From positions 372,001 to 436,000 of the forward strand of contig CAJUGV010000001.1 of NCBI GenBank assembly GCA_910586505.1: DNA of 64,000 nucleotides. Reading direction: 5' to 3'. Under the pieces are notes generated by a model. That model was not told where the DNA came from, made no database searches, and was given only the letters and a program-made list of their open reading frames with translations. Source of the stretch: an uncultured Paraprevotella sp. (lineage in GTDB: Bacteria; Bacteroidota; Bacteroidia; Bacteroidales; Bacteroidaceae). Numbering within the stretch: the first letter of the stretch is position 1; each line of letters starts with the position of its first letter. Both the position numbers and the translations under genes were made by a program. Below, one piece after another: positions 26,573 to 36,007 of this stretch.

Positions 26573-28738
26573 TTATTGTATTCCGATTTCACGGATGAGG
26601 CGTTCTGCCCCTCCCCAACGGTCGATAATATAGAGTACGTACCGGATGTCTACTCCGATGCAGCGCGTCAGATCCTGCGTGAAACTGATGTCGCTGCTCA
26701 TCGCATCCCAGTTTCCGTCGAAAGCCAGTCCTATAAGCTCTCCCTTTCCGTTAAACATGGGGCTTCCGGAGTTTCCGCCCGTGATGTCGTTGTTCGTCAG
26801 GAAGCAGAGTTGCATTTCGCCGCTTTCTTTATCCTTGTAAGGGCCGAAATCGCCTTTTTCAAAAAGAGCTTTCACTTCCGGTTCCACCTTATATTCATCG
26901 TTTTTGTCACTTTGTGCTATTTTTTCGAGCATACTCGGCATGGTGGTAAAGTAGTTCTGATGGCCGGCCGCACTGGTATAGTCGTTTACGAATCCGTAGC
27001 TCAGGCGCATGGTTGAGTTGGCATCCGAATAATGCGGCTGGTCCATTTCCATCTCAAGTATGGCTTTGCAGAGCTGACGCTCTTTCTCGGTGACATCGGC
27101 GTTGTACTTTCTGATTCCTTCTGATACCTTGCCCATCATTTGGGTGACACTCTTCAGGCATTGCAGTGCCATGTCGTTGGATATCTGCTCCTGAGACGGT
27201 GTGATGTTGACGACATTGGTGTCGGTCAGGATGGTTTGCTTGAACATGGCATCCACATAGGCACGTGTGTCGTTATGGTATTCTTTTTCAATTATCTGAT
27301 AGAAGCAGGGCAGGTATTTGGGTTCTACCTGTTTTGCATAGTTGTCTATCAAGGCTGTCATCGTTTCCCGGTCCACTTGCTGGTTCCAGTCTTTATATTG
27401 TTGGCGCAGACGGTTTTTCCATGACATTCTGCTTTCGTCACTTCCGGCACTTTGCATACTGCTGAAGTAAAGAGCTATGCGCATCAGGTCGGGGCCTCCG
27501 AGAAAAGACTCGTTCATGAAGCAGAGCGCGTGGTTGTCTGCTTTGCGGCCCGCATAAGCTTTTTCCAATTCTGTGGTCAGGGTGCCGAACTTCTCTTTCC
27601 GTTTTTTGTTCATGCCGGCCCATTCGTTCACCTCTTGTTCTTTCTGTCTTTTCTGGTCTACGACATTCAGCTCTCTTAGGGCTTTGTTCATTCCGATGCT
27701 GTTCTTCCAGTAGTTTGAACTGCTGGCGTATTTGGAGGCATACTGTAACCGTATTTTGGGATCGCTGTTCATCCATTTCTTCCAGATATCCTGCTTTACT
27801 CCGCGCACGTTGATACGTGATTCATTGGTATTCTCCATTCGCTCCACTATACCGTAAGAGGAGAGATAGCGGTTGGTACGTCCCGGGTAGCCGATGGTCA
27901 TGCAATAGTCGCCTTTGTTAAATCCGTCGAGGGAGACGCGGGCATAGCGTTCGGCTTTCAGCGGCCTGTTTTCGGTGCTATATTGGGCCGGCTGGTTGTT
28001 TTTGTCCGCATAGATGCGGAATACGCTGAAGTCGCAAGTCTGGCGCGGCCACATCCAGTTGTCCGTTTCTCCTCCGAACTTACCCAAGCTTTGGGGCGGA
28101 GCGAGCACAAGACGGATGTCATCATATTGCTTGTACACATTGACATAATAAGCATTTCCGGTGTAATAGGCATCTACTTCGCATATAAGTTCGGGATATT
28201 TCCGGGCATATTCGTTTTCAATGGCCAGACAAATGGAGTCGACGCATGTGCGGCGCATTTTTTCTTTAATATTGTTTTCCAGAGAAGCGAATTCGGAGGC
28301 GTGTTTCTTGTAGTATTTATCCAACGCTTTGTTTACCTGTTTGGTTACATCGTCCGTCCTTTGGAGAATTTGTACGAAAAGACCTTTGGCCGGAAGCTCT
28401 TCCGCTTGAGTACGGGCTACGAAACCGTTTTTCAGGATGTCGTTTTCAGGAGTGGCCAGTGCTTGTATGTGGCCGAATCCGCAGTGGTGGTTGGTGAAGA
28501 CGAGTCCGTCGGGAGAAACCACTACACCGGAACAGAAGCCTCCGAAGTTGACTACGGCGTCTTTCAATGAGTTTCCTTTTGTATTGTACAGTTCCTTTTT
28601 GCTCATCTGCAATCCCAGCTCTCTCATTATCTTCATGCTTTTGGGCGATACATGGCTGAGCATCCACATACCTTCGTCGGCTTTTATGCTGCTGAAGCAG
28701 CAGGCCAGTGTAAGTAACATTAAAATTTTTTTCTTCAT
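26573..28738 (-). CDS. S46-family dipeptidyl-peptidase, DPP7 type
   Basis: 721 residues with a signal peptide (cut near SSIKA-DEG), so periplasmic. The chymotrypsin-like fold has the His motif NHHCGFGHIQ (H84/H85) and the nucleophile motif GGNSGSPMF with Ser657. The S1-pocket determinant is Gly675 in LAFDGNW. In Porphyromonas enzymes Gly here marks DPP7 (hydrophobic P1) and Arg marks DPP11 (acidic P1), so DPP7-like specificity is expected. It releases dipeptides from the N-terminus of peptides for uptake, important in amino-acid-fermenting Bacteroidales. Last gene of a four-gene minus-strand operon, 18 bases after the DUF389 gene. Confidence 0.93.
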   Translation of the reverse strand: MKKKILMLLTLACCFSSIKADEGMWMLSHVSPKSMKIMRELGLQMSKKELYNTKGNSLKDAVVNFGGFCSGVVVSPDGLVFTNHHCGFGHIQALATPENDILKNGFVARTQAEELPAKGLFVQILQRTDDVTKQVNKALDKYYKKHASEFASLENNIKEKMRRTCVDSICLAIENEYARKYPELICEVDAYYTGNAYYVNVYKQYDDIRLVLAPPQSLGKFGGETDNWMWPRQTCDFSVFRIYADKNNQPAQYSTENRPLKAERYARVSLDGFNKGDYCMTIGYPGRTNRYLSSYGIVERMENTNESRINVRGVKQDIWKKWMNSDPKIRLQYASKYASSSNYWKNSIGMNKALRELNVVDQKRQKEQEVNEWAGMNKKRKEKFGTLTTELEKAYAGRKADNHALCFMNESFLGGPDLMRIALYFSSMQSAGSDESRMSWKNRLRQQYKDWNQQVDRETMTALIDNYAKQVEPKYLPCFYQIIEKEYHNDTRAYVDAMFKQTILTDTNVVNITPSQEQISNDMALQCLKSVTQMMGKVSEGIRKYNADVTEKERQLCKAILEMEMDQPHYSDANSTMRLSYGFVNDYTSAAGHQNYFTTMPSMLEKIAQSDKNDEYKVEPEVKALFEKGDFGPYKDKESGEMQLCFLTNNDITGGNSGSPMFNGKGELIGLAFDGNWDAMSSDISFTQDLTRCIGVDIRYVLYIIDRWGGAERLIREIGIQ

Positions 28739-28756
28739 ATTCGTATATTAAAAGAG

Positions 28757-30151
28757 TTATTTGCCTGTATTCTCTGTATTTGTGCCGACGATAAGTTTCA
28801 TATTGTCGGTCTTCAGTCTGGCTTTCAGCCATTCTTCCAGTTTTTCACGATTTTGAGCCGACATCTTCCTTTTCAGTGTGAGGCAGACCAATGTCAGTGA
28901 ATCTTTCTTCATATTGTCGTCTACAGTGTAAGAGACGGTTCGGGAGATGCTTACGCTTGCCGCTTCGGGGAACAAGGCTGCCATTTCCGTGCTGACGGAG
29001 TGTGCCTGCATTTCCGGTGCACGGTAGAAATCCAGTTCTTTCTGCAATTGTTTGTTTCGCTCCTGTTCTCCGGCCAGCAGTTGTGTGTTCTTGTCGGCTT
29101 GTTTTACCGAATGATCATTCAGGATGGACTTGATTTCGTTGGTGTTCAGGTTCTTTGTTCCCTGCACTACGGACAGTCTGACGTCTTTCAGTCCGTAGTG
29201 TTCCATTTGTGACTTCATGTGAGTGAGTTCCTTTTCGGGTATTTCTTTACCGATGGTGATGAGGCGTATTTCTTTCGTATGGTAGTCTGCGTCTTTGGCT
29301 ATCACCTGAGTCTGGTCGGAGGTGACGACTTGCGCCACGAAATTGTTGACCTTGTTCATGAAAAGATCTTCGCGTATCAGGCTGTAGGTGAGCAGGGTGG
29401 AAGGTAGCATGGTGAGCACGGCAATGGTAATGATAATGTGTTTCACGCGTTTTTCACGCTGTTTGTCCATGAATACCTTCTTTTTGAAATCCATGATGTT
29501 GACGCCTATGAAAGTGGCGAGAGCGATGAAAATGGAATTGATCAGGTAGAGATAGAAAGCTCCGGCTGCATAACTCCAATTACCTGTAGCCAGTCCGAAT
29601 CCCGTGGTGCAGAGCGGAGGCATAATGGCTGTGGCTATGGCCACACCGGGTATGACATTGCCACCGCGTTGTCCTGTGCTGCACAGAGCGACGATGCCGG
29701 CCATGCCGCCGAAGATGGCAATAAGTACGTCGTAGATGGTGGGCGAGGTACGGGCCAGCAGTTCGGACTGTGCTTCATTAATATGAGTTATCGCAAAATA
29801 GAATGTGGCGGTGAGTACGCTGAAGATTGTGGCGGTAACAAAACTTCGGAAAGCCCTTTTGAGTAGTTCGAAGTCATAGATACCCACCCCCAATCCCATG
29901 CCTACGATGGGGCCCATGAGCGGAGATATCAGCATGGCTCCGATGATAACGGCGGCCGAATTGGTGTTCAGGCCCAGCGAGGCGACGAAGACGGCGAAAA
30001 TCAGAATCCACAGGTTCGCACCGCGAAAGTCGATACCGGCTTTGATGGAGGCTATTGTTTCTTCTTCGGGTGCCTTATCGGCTTTCAGACTCAGCAACCT
30101 GCGAACTAACGGTTTGAGGTAGCTCTGTTGGAAATTAGGCTTGTTGTCCAT
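28757..30151 (-). CDS. DUF389 (TIGR00341-like) multi-pass membrane protein
   Basis: 464 residues. The N-terminal half has about six membrane helices with the conserved small-residue motifs AAVIIGAMLISPLMGPIVGMGLG and GNVIPGVAIATAIMPPLCTTGFGLATGNW. The C-terminal half is soluble, with a coiled-coil-prone stretch (ADKNTQLLAGEQERNKQLQKEL). Function of the family is unknown. Its start overlaps the end of the flippase gene by 17 bases, pointing to translational coupling. Confidence 0.88.
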   Translation of the reverse strand: MDNKPNFQQSYLKPLVRRLLSLKADKAPEEETIASIKAGIDFRGANLWILIFAVFVASLGLNTNSAAVIIGAMLISPLMGPIVGMGLGVGIYDFELLKRAFRSFVTATIFSVLTATFYFAITHINEAQSELLARTSPTIYDVLIAIFGGMAGIVALCSTGQRGGNVIPGVAIATAIMPPLCTTGFGLATGNWSYAAGAFYLYLINSIFIALATFIGVNIMDFKKKVFMDKQREKRVKHIIITIAVLTMLPSTLLTYSLIREDLFMNKVNNFVAQVVTSDQTQVIAKDADYHTKEIRLITIGKEIPEKELTHMKSQMEHYGLKDVRLSVVQGTKNLNTNEIKSILNDHSVKQADKNTQLLAGEQERNKQLQKELDFYRAPEMQAHSVSTEMAALFPEAASVSISRTVSYTVDDNMKKDSLTLVCLTLKRKMSAQNREKLEEWLKARLKTDNMKLIVGTNTENTGK

Positions 30152-31661
30152 AATCTTGTTTTTGATGTTGATGAAAATATTTACCTATGACAGGCAAGCT
30201 CCGTACCGGCAGGTCGTGTTTCAGTATGTGTCCGGCAAAGAGCAGGATGAGTATCGTGTTGACGCCCAGACGTATCCATACGGGCCATTTATTGGGAATG
30301 AAGGCCATGACAGCATAGAAGCCTGCGGCGATAATTACGTAGACACCGATGGATTTCAACGGATAAGCGACGGGGTTCTTCTTTTGTCCGACAAAATAGG
30401 AGAGGAGCATGGCTGTGGCATAACCGGCAAAACCTCCCCATGCGCATGCCATATAACTGTATTTCGGTATGAAGATAATGTTGACTGCGAAGAGAACCAG
30501 GCATCCTGCGGCGGAAAACCATGCACCCCAGATGGTTTTGTCGATAAGTTTGTACCAGAAAGAAAGGTTGAAGTAGATACCCATCATAATCTCGGCGGCC
30601 ATGACGATGGGTACTACGCGCAGGCCCGGCCAATAGTCGGGGGCAATGATAAGTTTGAGGATATCCATATAACCCACTACGCACAGATAGGCCAGAAGGG
30701 TGAAGATGATGAAATATTTCATTACGGAAGCGTACGTCTCACTGCTGTTCTTCTCCTTGGCCTTGCCGAAAACGAATGGTTCGTAGGCATAGCGGAACGC
30801 TTGGGTGATCATGGCCATAATCATGGCTATTTTCACGCAGGCGCCGTAGATGCTTAGTTCCGACTTGCCGGCACTGGTATCGCCGTAGACGAGCGGGAAA
30901 ATTATCTTGTCGGCTGTCTGGTTGAGAATTCCTGCGATGCCGAGGATGAGGATGGGCCAGCTATAACTTAGCATGCGCCGCATCAGGTGTTTGTCGAACC
31001 GGTATGTGAAACCGGTCAGTTCGGGAATAAAGAACAGAGTGATAACCGATGTGCAGACAAGGTTGAGAATGAAAGCGTAGCCCGGTCCGGTTGCCGGATT
31101 GTAGACCGTTCCCACCGTGTCGGGATGACGGACATAAAGTGCGGGAAGCACCACGAAATAGAGAATGTTCAATGCGATGTTGAGCACGATGAACAGCATC
31201 TTCAAAGCAAAGAACTTGACGGGACGGTGCTGATGCCGCAACCAGGCGAAAGGGATGGCCTGAAAGGCATCCAGCGCTACGGTGACGGCCATGATGCCTA
31301 CATATTCGGGATGGTCGGCATAGCCGATACAAGAGGCGATAGGATGGAGGAACACCAGGACGCAAGCGGCAAACAGCAATGAGAGAGCGCCTACCATCGT
31401 GAGGATGGTGGAATAAACGGTATGCGGGTTCTCGTCGGGTTTGTTTGCGAAGCGGAATAGTGTGGTTTCCATTCCGAAAGTGAGGATTACCATCAGCAGG
31501 GCCACGTAGGCATAGATATTGGTCACGATGCCGTAGCCTCCGCTTTCCACAGTCATTTTGGCCGTGTAGAGCGGTACTAACAGATAGTTCAGGAATTTGC
31601 CGATGATGCTGCTTAGTCCGTAGATAGCGGTGTCTTTGGCCACCGATTTTAATTCAGCCAT
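30135..31661 (-). CDS. Polysaccharide flippase-like membrane protein (MVF/Wzx superfamily)
   Basis: 508 residues from the ATG at 31661 (MAELKSVAKDTAIYGLSSIIGKFLNYLLVPLYT). The open frame extends further upstream, but only into the 3' end of the preceding gene. About 12-14 membrane helices. The N-terminal motif is typical of Wzx/MATE-like lipid-linked oligosaccharide flippases. No glycosyltransferases are adjacent, so it may serve a conserved envelope function rather than a capsule locus. It sits in the SpmAB-to-DPP7 operon, 20 bases after the SpmAB gene. Confidence 0.88.
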   Translation of the reverse strand: MAELKSVAKDTAIYGLSSIIGKFLNYLLVPLYTAKMTVESGGYGIVTNIYAYVALLMVILTFGMETTLFRFANKPDENPHTVYSTILTMVGALSLLFAACVLVFLHPIASCIGYADHPEYVGIMAVTVALDAFQAIPFAWLRHQHRPVKFFALKMLFIVLNIALNILYFVVLPALYVRHPDTVGTVYNPATGPGYAFILNLVCTSVITLFFIPELTGFTYRFDKHLMRRMLSYSWPILILGIAGILNQTADKIIFPLVYGDTSAGKSELSIYGACVKIAMIMAMITQAFRYAYEPFVFGKAKEKNSSETYASVMKYFIIFTLLAYLCVVGYMDILKLIIAPDYWPGLRVVPIVMAAEIMMGIYFNLSFWYKLIDKTIWGAWFSAAGCLVLFAVNIIFIPKYSYMACAWGGFAGYATAMLLSYFVGQKKNPVAYPLKSIGVYVIIAAGFYAVMAFIPNKWPVWIRLGVNTILILLFAGHILKHDLPVRSLPVIGKYFHQHQKQDYGQQA

Positions 31662-31681
31662 ATTTTGTCTGACGATTTGTT

Positions 31682-32917
31682 TTATGATTCGAAAAAGAGA
31701 TAGGAAACACCGATGGCCGCCAGTATGCCGGCTGCATCCGCCATAAGTCCGCAGGCCACGGCGTGCCGTGTGCGGGTGACGTTTACGCAGCCGAAATAGA
31801 CTGCCAGTATGTAGAAGGTAGTATCGGTGGCCCCTTGAAACACGCAACTCAACCTTCCCGCAAACGAGTCGGGACCGTAGCTTTGCATGGCATCCACCAT
31901 CATTCCGCGTGCTCCGCTTCCGCTCAGCGGTTTCATCAGGGCGGTGGGCAAGGCCCCCACGAAATCGGCATTTCCGCCGAATGCCGTGATCATATCGGCA
32001 ATGCCGTCGGTGAGGAACTGCATGGCTCCCGATGCACGGAATACTCCGATGGCCACCAGGATGGCCACCAGATAGGGAATGATGCGCACGGCGGTGGCAA
32101 AGCCGTCTTTCGCCCCCTCGATGAATGCATCATATACATTGACCCGCTTGCGCATGCCGGCGGCGATGAATGCGATGATGATGCAGAAGAGCAGGGTGTT
32201 GGCTATGTGTGTACTCCACAGGTTGATCGTATCCTTGTCCATCCGGCTGAAGCCCCAGGCGATGCCCGCTATGACCAGACATGCTCCTCCTAATGTCAAT
32301 ATGATGGTGCGGTTCAGCAGATTGATGCGTTGGTAAAGGCTTGTGACGATGATGCCGGTGAGTGTGGACACGAACGTGGCCAGCAGGAGCGGCAGGAATA
32401 CATCTGTAGGGTGGGCGGCGCCCATCTGTGTGCGGTAGACCATGATACTTACGGGAATAAGCGTCAGTCCGGACGTATTCAGTACGAGAAACATAATCAT
32501 AGAGTTGCTTGCCGTGTCTTTCTGCGGATTGAGTTCCTGAAGCCCCTCCATTGCTTTCAGTCCGAGCGGGGTGGCTGCATTGTCCAGTCCCAGCATATTG
32601 GCTGAAAGGTTCATAAAGATATTACCTATCACAGGATGTCCCTTGGGGATGTCGGGGAAGAGTTTGCAGAACAGTGGACTGAGGCTGCGCGCAAGGGCTT
32701 GCACCAATCCGCCTTTTTCTCCGATGTTCATGATTCCCATCCAGAGCGACAGGACACCGGTGAGTCCGAGAGAGATCTCAAAAGCCGTCCGGGCCGAACT
32801 GAATGTAGAATCCATGATGGCCGGAAAAATACCTGTATCGCCGGTGAAGATGAGTTTGCAGATCGCAATAAGGAATGCGATGCCGAAGAACGCCACCCAA
32901 ATGTAGTTCAGAACCAT
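31682..32917 (-). CDS. SpmA-SpmB fused nucleoside-recognition (Gate) domain membrane protein
   Basis: 411 residues from the ATG at 32917 (MVLNYIWVAFFGIAFLIAICKLI). Longer in-frame starts run through the promoter region. Two halves each carry a Gate domain: the first (FEISLGLTGVLSLWMGIMNIGEKGG, NMLGLDNAATPLGLKAMEGLQ) is SpmA-like, and the second (IPYLVAILVAIGVFRASGAM, PTALMKPLSGSGARGMMVD, CVFQGATDTTFYILAVYFG) is SpmB-like. In spore formers these are separate spore maturation proteins; in Bacteroidetes the fused form is common and its substrate unknown. First gene of the operon; a TAACTTTG box lies upstream at 32945-32952. Confidence 0.9.
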   Translation of the reverse strand: MVLNYIWVAFFGIAFLIAICKLIFTGDTGIFPAIMDSTFSSARTAFEISLGLTGVLSLWMGIMNIGEKGGLVQALARSLSPLFCKLFPDIPKGHPVIGNIFMNLSANMLGLDNAATPLGLKAMEGLQELNPQKDTASNSMIMFLVLNTSGLTLIPVSIMVYRTQMGAAHPTDVFLPLLLATFVSTLTGIIVTSLYQRINLLNRTIILTLGGACLVIAGIAWGFSRMDKDTINLWSTHIANTLLFCIIIAFIAAGMRKRVNVYDAFIEGAKDGFATAVRIIPYLVAILVAIGVFRASGAMQFLTDGIADMITAFGGNADFVGALPTALMKPLSGSGARGMMVDAMQSYGPDSFAGRLSCVFQGATDTTFYILAVYFGCVNVTRTRHAVACGLMADAAGILAAIGVSYLFFES

Positions 32918-32944
32918 AAAAAAAACTGTTAGATAATCAGGAGA

Positions 32945-32952
32945 CAAAGTTA
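32945..32952 (-). promoter_or_regulatory. -7 box (TAACTTTG) for the SpmAB-to-DPP7 operon
   Basis: Exact TAnnTTTG on the minus strand, 28 bases before the ATG at 32917. Confidence 0.55.
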
Positions 32953-32995
32953 CATAAAAAATGGGACGCATGTCCGTTTTATGCGGAAAAGATGC

Positions 32996-33003
32996 TATCT
33001 TTG
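32996..33003 (+). promoter_or_regulatory. -7 box (TATCTTTG) for ruvB
   Basis: Exact match ending only seven bases before the ATG at 33011, so the mRNA would have almost no leader. Confidence 0.6.
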
Positions 33004-33010
33004 CCACATA

Positions 33011-34045
33011 ATGGAAGAAGATTTCGATATACGCCATCCCGCAAATTCATCCGCCGAGCGTGAATTTGAAAATGCCTTGCGTCCGCTTCGCTTCGAAGAC
33101 TTCAGCGGACAGCTCAAGGTCGTGGAGAACCTGGACGTGTTCGTCGAGGCGGCCAAGTATAGAGGTGAGCCCCTTGACCATACTTTATTGCACGGACCTC
33201 CCGGTCTGGGTAAGACTACATTGAGCAACATCATAGCCAATGAATTGGGTGTGGGTTTTAAGGTTACGTCCGGTCCGGTGCTGGATAAGCCGGGTGATCT
33301 GGCAGGTATATTGACCTCACTGGAACCCAATGACGTGCTGTTCATCGATGAAATCCACCGTCTCAGTCCCGTGGTGGAGGAATATCTCTATTCCGCAATG
33401 GAGGACTACCGGATAGACATCATGATAGACAAAGGGCCTTCTGCCCGTAGCATACAGCTTGACCTGAATCCTTTTACATTAGTGGGGGCCACCACGAGGA
33501 GCGGTTTGCTCACGGCGCCTTTGCGGGCGCGTTTTGGCATAAACCTGCATCTGGAATATTATGACGCCGAAGTGCTTTCGCGCATTGTGGAGCGTTCGGC
33601 CCGTATTCTGGCCGTGCCCATCGAGCACGACGCGGCGATGGAGATAGCCGGGCGCAGCCGTGGTACGCCCCGTATAGCCAATGCTTTGCTGAGACGGGTG
33701 CGCGATTTCGCCCAGGTGCGCGGTACGGGGCGTGTAGACATGGCGATTGCCCGTTATGCGCTGGAGGCGCTGAATATCGACCGCTACGGGCTGGACGAAG
33801 TAGACAATAAGATATTGCTTACTATCATCGATAAGTTTAAAGGGGGACCGGTGGGAATTACCACGATCGCTACGGCTATCGGAGAGGATGCCGGTACGGT
33901 TGAGGAGGTTTACGAGCCCTACCTCATTAAAGAAGGATTTATTAAGCGGACGCCGCGCGGGCGTGAGGTGACGGACCTGGCCTACAAACATCTGGACCGT
34001 AGCCGTTTCACGATGGAGATGCAAGGGCGGCTTTTTGATGATTAA
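33011..34045 (+). CDS. ruvB: Holliday junction branch migration ATPase RuvB
   Basis: 344 residues, full length. Walker A GPPGLGKTT, Walker B LFIDEIHRL, sensor region GATTRSGLLTAPLRARFGI, then the C-terminal winged-helix domain (VEEVYEPYLIKEGFIKRTPRGREVT). It forms the hexameric motor that, with RuvA, drives branch migration of Holliday junctions in recombinational repair. ATG 33011 gives the conserved start (MEEDFDIRHP). Upstream in-frame codons lie before the promoter. It heads a ruvB-ybeY-crcB gene string. Confidence 0.98.
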   Translation: MEEDFDIRHPANSSAEREFENALRPLRFEDFSGQLKVVENLDVFVEAAKYRGEPLDHTLLHGPPGLGKTTLSNIIANELGVGFKVTSGPVLDKPGDLAGILTSLEPNDVLFIDEIHRLSPVVEEYLYSAMEDYRIDIMIDKGPSARSIQLDLNPFTLVGATTRSGLLTAPLRARFGINLHLEYYDAEVLSRIVERSARILAVPIEHDAAMEIAGRSRGTPRIANALLRRVRDFAQVRGTGRVDMAIARYALEALNIDRYGLDEVDNKILLTIIDKFKGGPVGITTIATAIGEDAGTVEEVYEPYLIKEGFIKRTPRGREVTDLAYKHLDRSRFTMEMQGRLFDD

Positions 34046-34059
34046 TCAACTACGAAAAT

Positions 34060-34485
34060 ATGATAACCTATCAGGCTGAGGGCGTAAAGATGCCTTCCAT
34101 CAGAAAACGTGAGAACACGGCTTGGGTAAAAGCCGTGGCGCAGAGTTATAATAAACGAGTGGGAGAGGTGGCCTACATCTTCGTGGATGATGAGAAGATC
34201 CTCGAAGTGAACAGGCAGTATTTGCAGCATGATTATTATACCGATATTATCACGTTCGACTATTGCGAGGGTGATGTGATTTCAGGCGATCTGTTTATCA
34301 GCCTTGACACGGTGCGTTCGAACGCCGGGCAGATGGGCGTGGCATATGAGCAGGAACTGGACCGTGTCATCATCCACGGCATTCTGCATCTGTGCGGTAT
34401 CGACGACAAGGGGCCGGGAGAGCGTGAGATTATGGAAGCGGCCGAGGACAAGGCATTGGCCATGCGTTCCTTGTCCGTCCGGTGA
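34060..34485 (+). CDS. ybeY: Endoribonuclease YbeY (16S rRNA maturation)
   Basis: 141 residues. The metal site reads HGILHLCGIDD, where most YbeY proteins have HGxLHLxGxDH; the third His is Asp here, which I believe is usual for Bacteroidetes. Single-strand-specific RNase acting in 16S 3'-end processing and ribosome quality control. It begins 14 bases after ruvB. Confidence 0.93.
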   Translation: MITYQAEGVKMPSIRKRENTAWVKAVAQSYNKRVGEVAYIFVDDEKILEVNRQYLQHDYYTDIITFDYCEGDVISGDLFISLDTVRSNAGQMGVAYEQELDRVIIHGILHLCGIDDKGPGEREIMEAAEDKALAMRSLSVR

Positions 34486-34499
34486 TAAGAGGTCGGTGT

Positions 34500-34877
34500 A
34501 TGTGGAAGTCGTTGGTTTATGTCGGTTTTGGCAGTTTTCTGGGCGGGGCGGCACGTTATTGGCTTTCACGCAGCATCTCGACGGCGGGGTTCGTGCGCCT
34601 GCCTTGGGGGACGATGGCGGTTAATGTGGCCGGCTGTCTGCTCATCGGATTATTCTGCGGCTGGTTTGAACGTACGGACATGCTGTCTCCTGAATGGCGT
34701 CTGTTCCTTACGGTTGGATTCTGCGGTGGTTTTACTACATTCTCCACATTTGTACACGAAGATTATACGATGCTGCTTACCGACCGTTTTGGGGCGTTTG
34801 CCGTTTATGCGGTGCTCAGCTTTGCATCCGGTCTTTTAGCCGTGTGGCTGGGATATTTTCTGGTGCGGAATCTCTGA
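34500..34877 (+). CDS. crcB: Fluoride channel CrcB/Fluc
   Basis: 125 residues and four membrane helices. Conserved Fluc motifs are GGAARYWLSR at the N-terminus, the Asn-containing WGTMAVNVAGCLLIG, and GFCGGFTTFSTF with the stacked phenylalanines that line the pore. It exports fluoride as an antiparallel dimer. Start ATG 34500, 14 bases after ybeY; no fluoride riboswitch is seen in front of it. Confidence 0.96.
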   Translation: MWKSLVYVGFGSFLGGAARYWLSRSISTAGFVRLPWGTMAVNVAGCLLIGLFCGWFERTDMLSPEWRLFLTVGFCGGFTTFSTFVHEDYTMLLTDRFGAFAVYAVLSFASGLLAVWLGYFLVRNL

Positions 34878-34917
34878 ATTTTGTGCTGCGGATGCAGGAT
34901 TGTCGGTTTTTGACGTG

Positions 34918-34953
34918 AATCATTCCATCCGTTTCCTGCGGAATGATTACTTT
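34918..34953 (+). terminator. Probable terminator after crcB
   Basis: 9-bp perfect stem (34918-34926 with 34940-34948), 13-nt loop, then ACTTTT. Confidence 0.5.
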
Positions 34954-34979
34954 TACGGTGTTGAAACAGAACTAAGGAA

Positions 34980-35873
34980 ATGAAAAAGATTCTTTTTGTA
35001 TTGGGACTCTTGTCTTTGGTATCCGGCCTTCAGGCCGTAGGGCACATAGGCCGTTTGCGTGCGGCTTTGAAAAACAACCGTTCAGGTTATGTGTTTGTGG
35101 TGGCTCACAGGGGCGACTGGCGCAATGCGCCCGAAAATTCCGTGTCGGCCATCAAAAAAGCTGCGGACATGGGGGCAGACATGGTGGAGATAGATATACA
35201 GCGCACCAAAGACAGCGTGTTCATACTGATGCATGACGGCAGCATCGACCGTATGACGAACGGCAAGGGAAATGTGGCCGACTATACGGCCGAAGAACTG
35301 AAAAAGTTTCGTCTGCGGCGCGCAGACGGCAGTCTTTCAGACGAGGCCATACCCACTTTGGAAGAGGCGCTGGAGGCTTGTCGCGGCCGTTTGCTTGTGA
35401 ATATCGACAAGGGTGGGGATTATCTGGCCGAGATAGAGCCGGTTATAAGAAAGACCGGCACAGAAGATCATGTGGTGCTCAAGGGGCGCAATCCGGTAGA
35501 CGTGGTGAGGCGTCACCTGGCAGCTTATGAGGATATCATTTATATGCCTGTGGTGGATCTTGATCAGGAGGGAGCCATTCCCTACGTGGCCTCGTTTCTT
35601 TCGGATTTTCGTCCTGATGCGGTGGAGATTATCTTCGGAGACGATGAATTTGCCAAGTTGTCCTATCTGCCGGTTATAGCCGCATCGGATTGCCGTATCT
35701 GGATCAATACCCTGTGGGCGAGCCTGTGCGGCGGCCATGAAGACGAGAAGGCCATGTCTGATCCTGATGCCAACTGGGGATGGGTGCTCGACAGGCAAGC
35801 TACCATCATACAGACCGACAGACCCAAGGAACTGATAGAGTATCTGAAGAAGAAGGGATTGCGGAAGCTTTGA
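34980..35873 (+). CDS. Exported glycerophosphodiester phosphodiesterase family protein
   Basis: 297 residues with a hydrophobic signal peptide (LFVLGLLSLVSGLQA). GDPD TIM-barrel residues: HRGDW (H43, R44), E70 and D72 in VEIDIQ, and H85 in MHDGSID. These bind the metal and cut the phosphodiester. Exported homologues hydrolyse glycerophosphodiesters from lipids to glycerol 3-phosphate and an alcohol. No partner genes are adjacent. Confidence 0.9.
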   Translation: MKKILFVLGLLSLVSGLQAVGHIGRLRAALKNNRSGYVFVVAHRGDWRNAPENSVSAIKKAADMGADMVEIDIQRTKDSVFILMHDGSIDRMTNGKGNVADYTAEELKKFRLRRADGSLSDEAIPTLEEALEACRGRLLVNIDKGGDYLAEIEPVIRKTGTEDHVVLKGRNPVDVVRRHLAAYEDIIYMPVVDLDQEGAIPYVASFLSDFRPDAVEIIFGDDEFAKLSYLPVIAASDCRIWINTLWASLCGGHEDEKAMSDPDANWGWVLDRQATIIQTDRPKELIEYLKKKGLRKL

Positions 35874-35976
35874 AAGGAAGCCTGCGCTTGGGGTGAACGG
35901 TATCCGGTTTATGCGGGACGGACTTCCGATATAAAATATTTTGTACAATCTGCCGGCGCGTCTGCCATAAATTTAT

Positions 35977-35984
35977 TAACTTTG
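35977..35984 (+). promoter_or_regulatory. -7 box (TAACTTTG) for the methyltransferase gene
   Basis: Exact TAnnTTTG, 23 bases before the ATG at 36008. Confidence 0.5.
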
Positions 35985-36007
35985 GACGCAGATAAAAAAT
36001 ATACACG

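Noticed and set aside
31662..31847. N-terminal extension of the flippase
   Set aside because: The extra 62 residues overlap the SpmAB gene end and are Arg/His-rich, while MAELKSVAKDT is the natural start.
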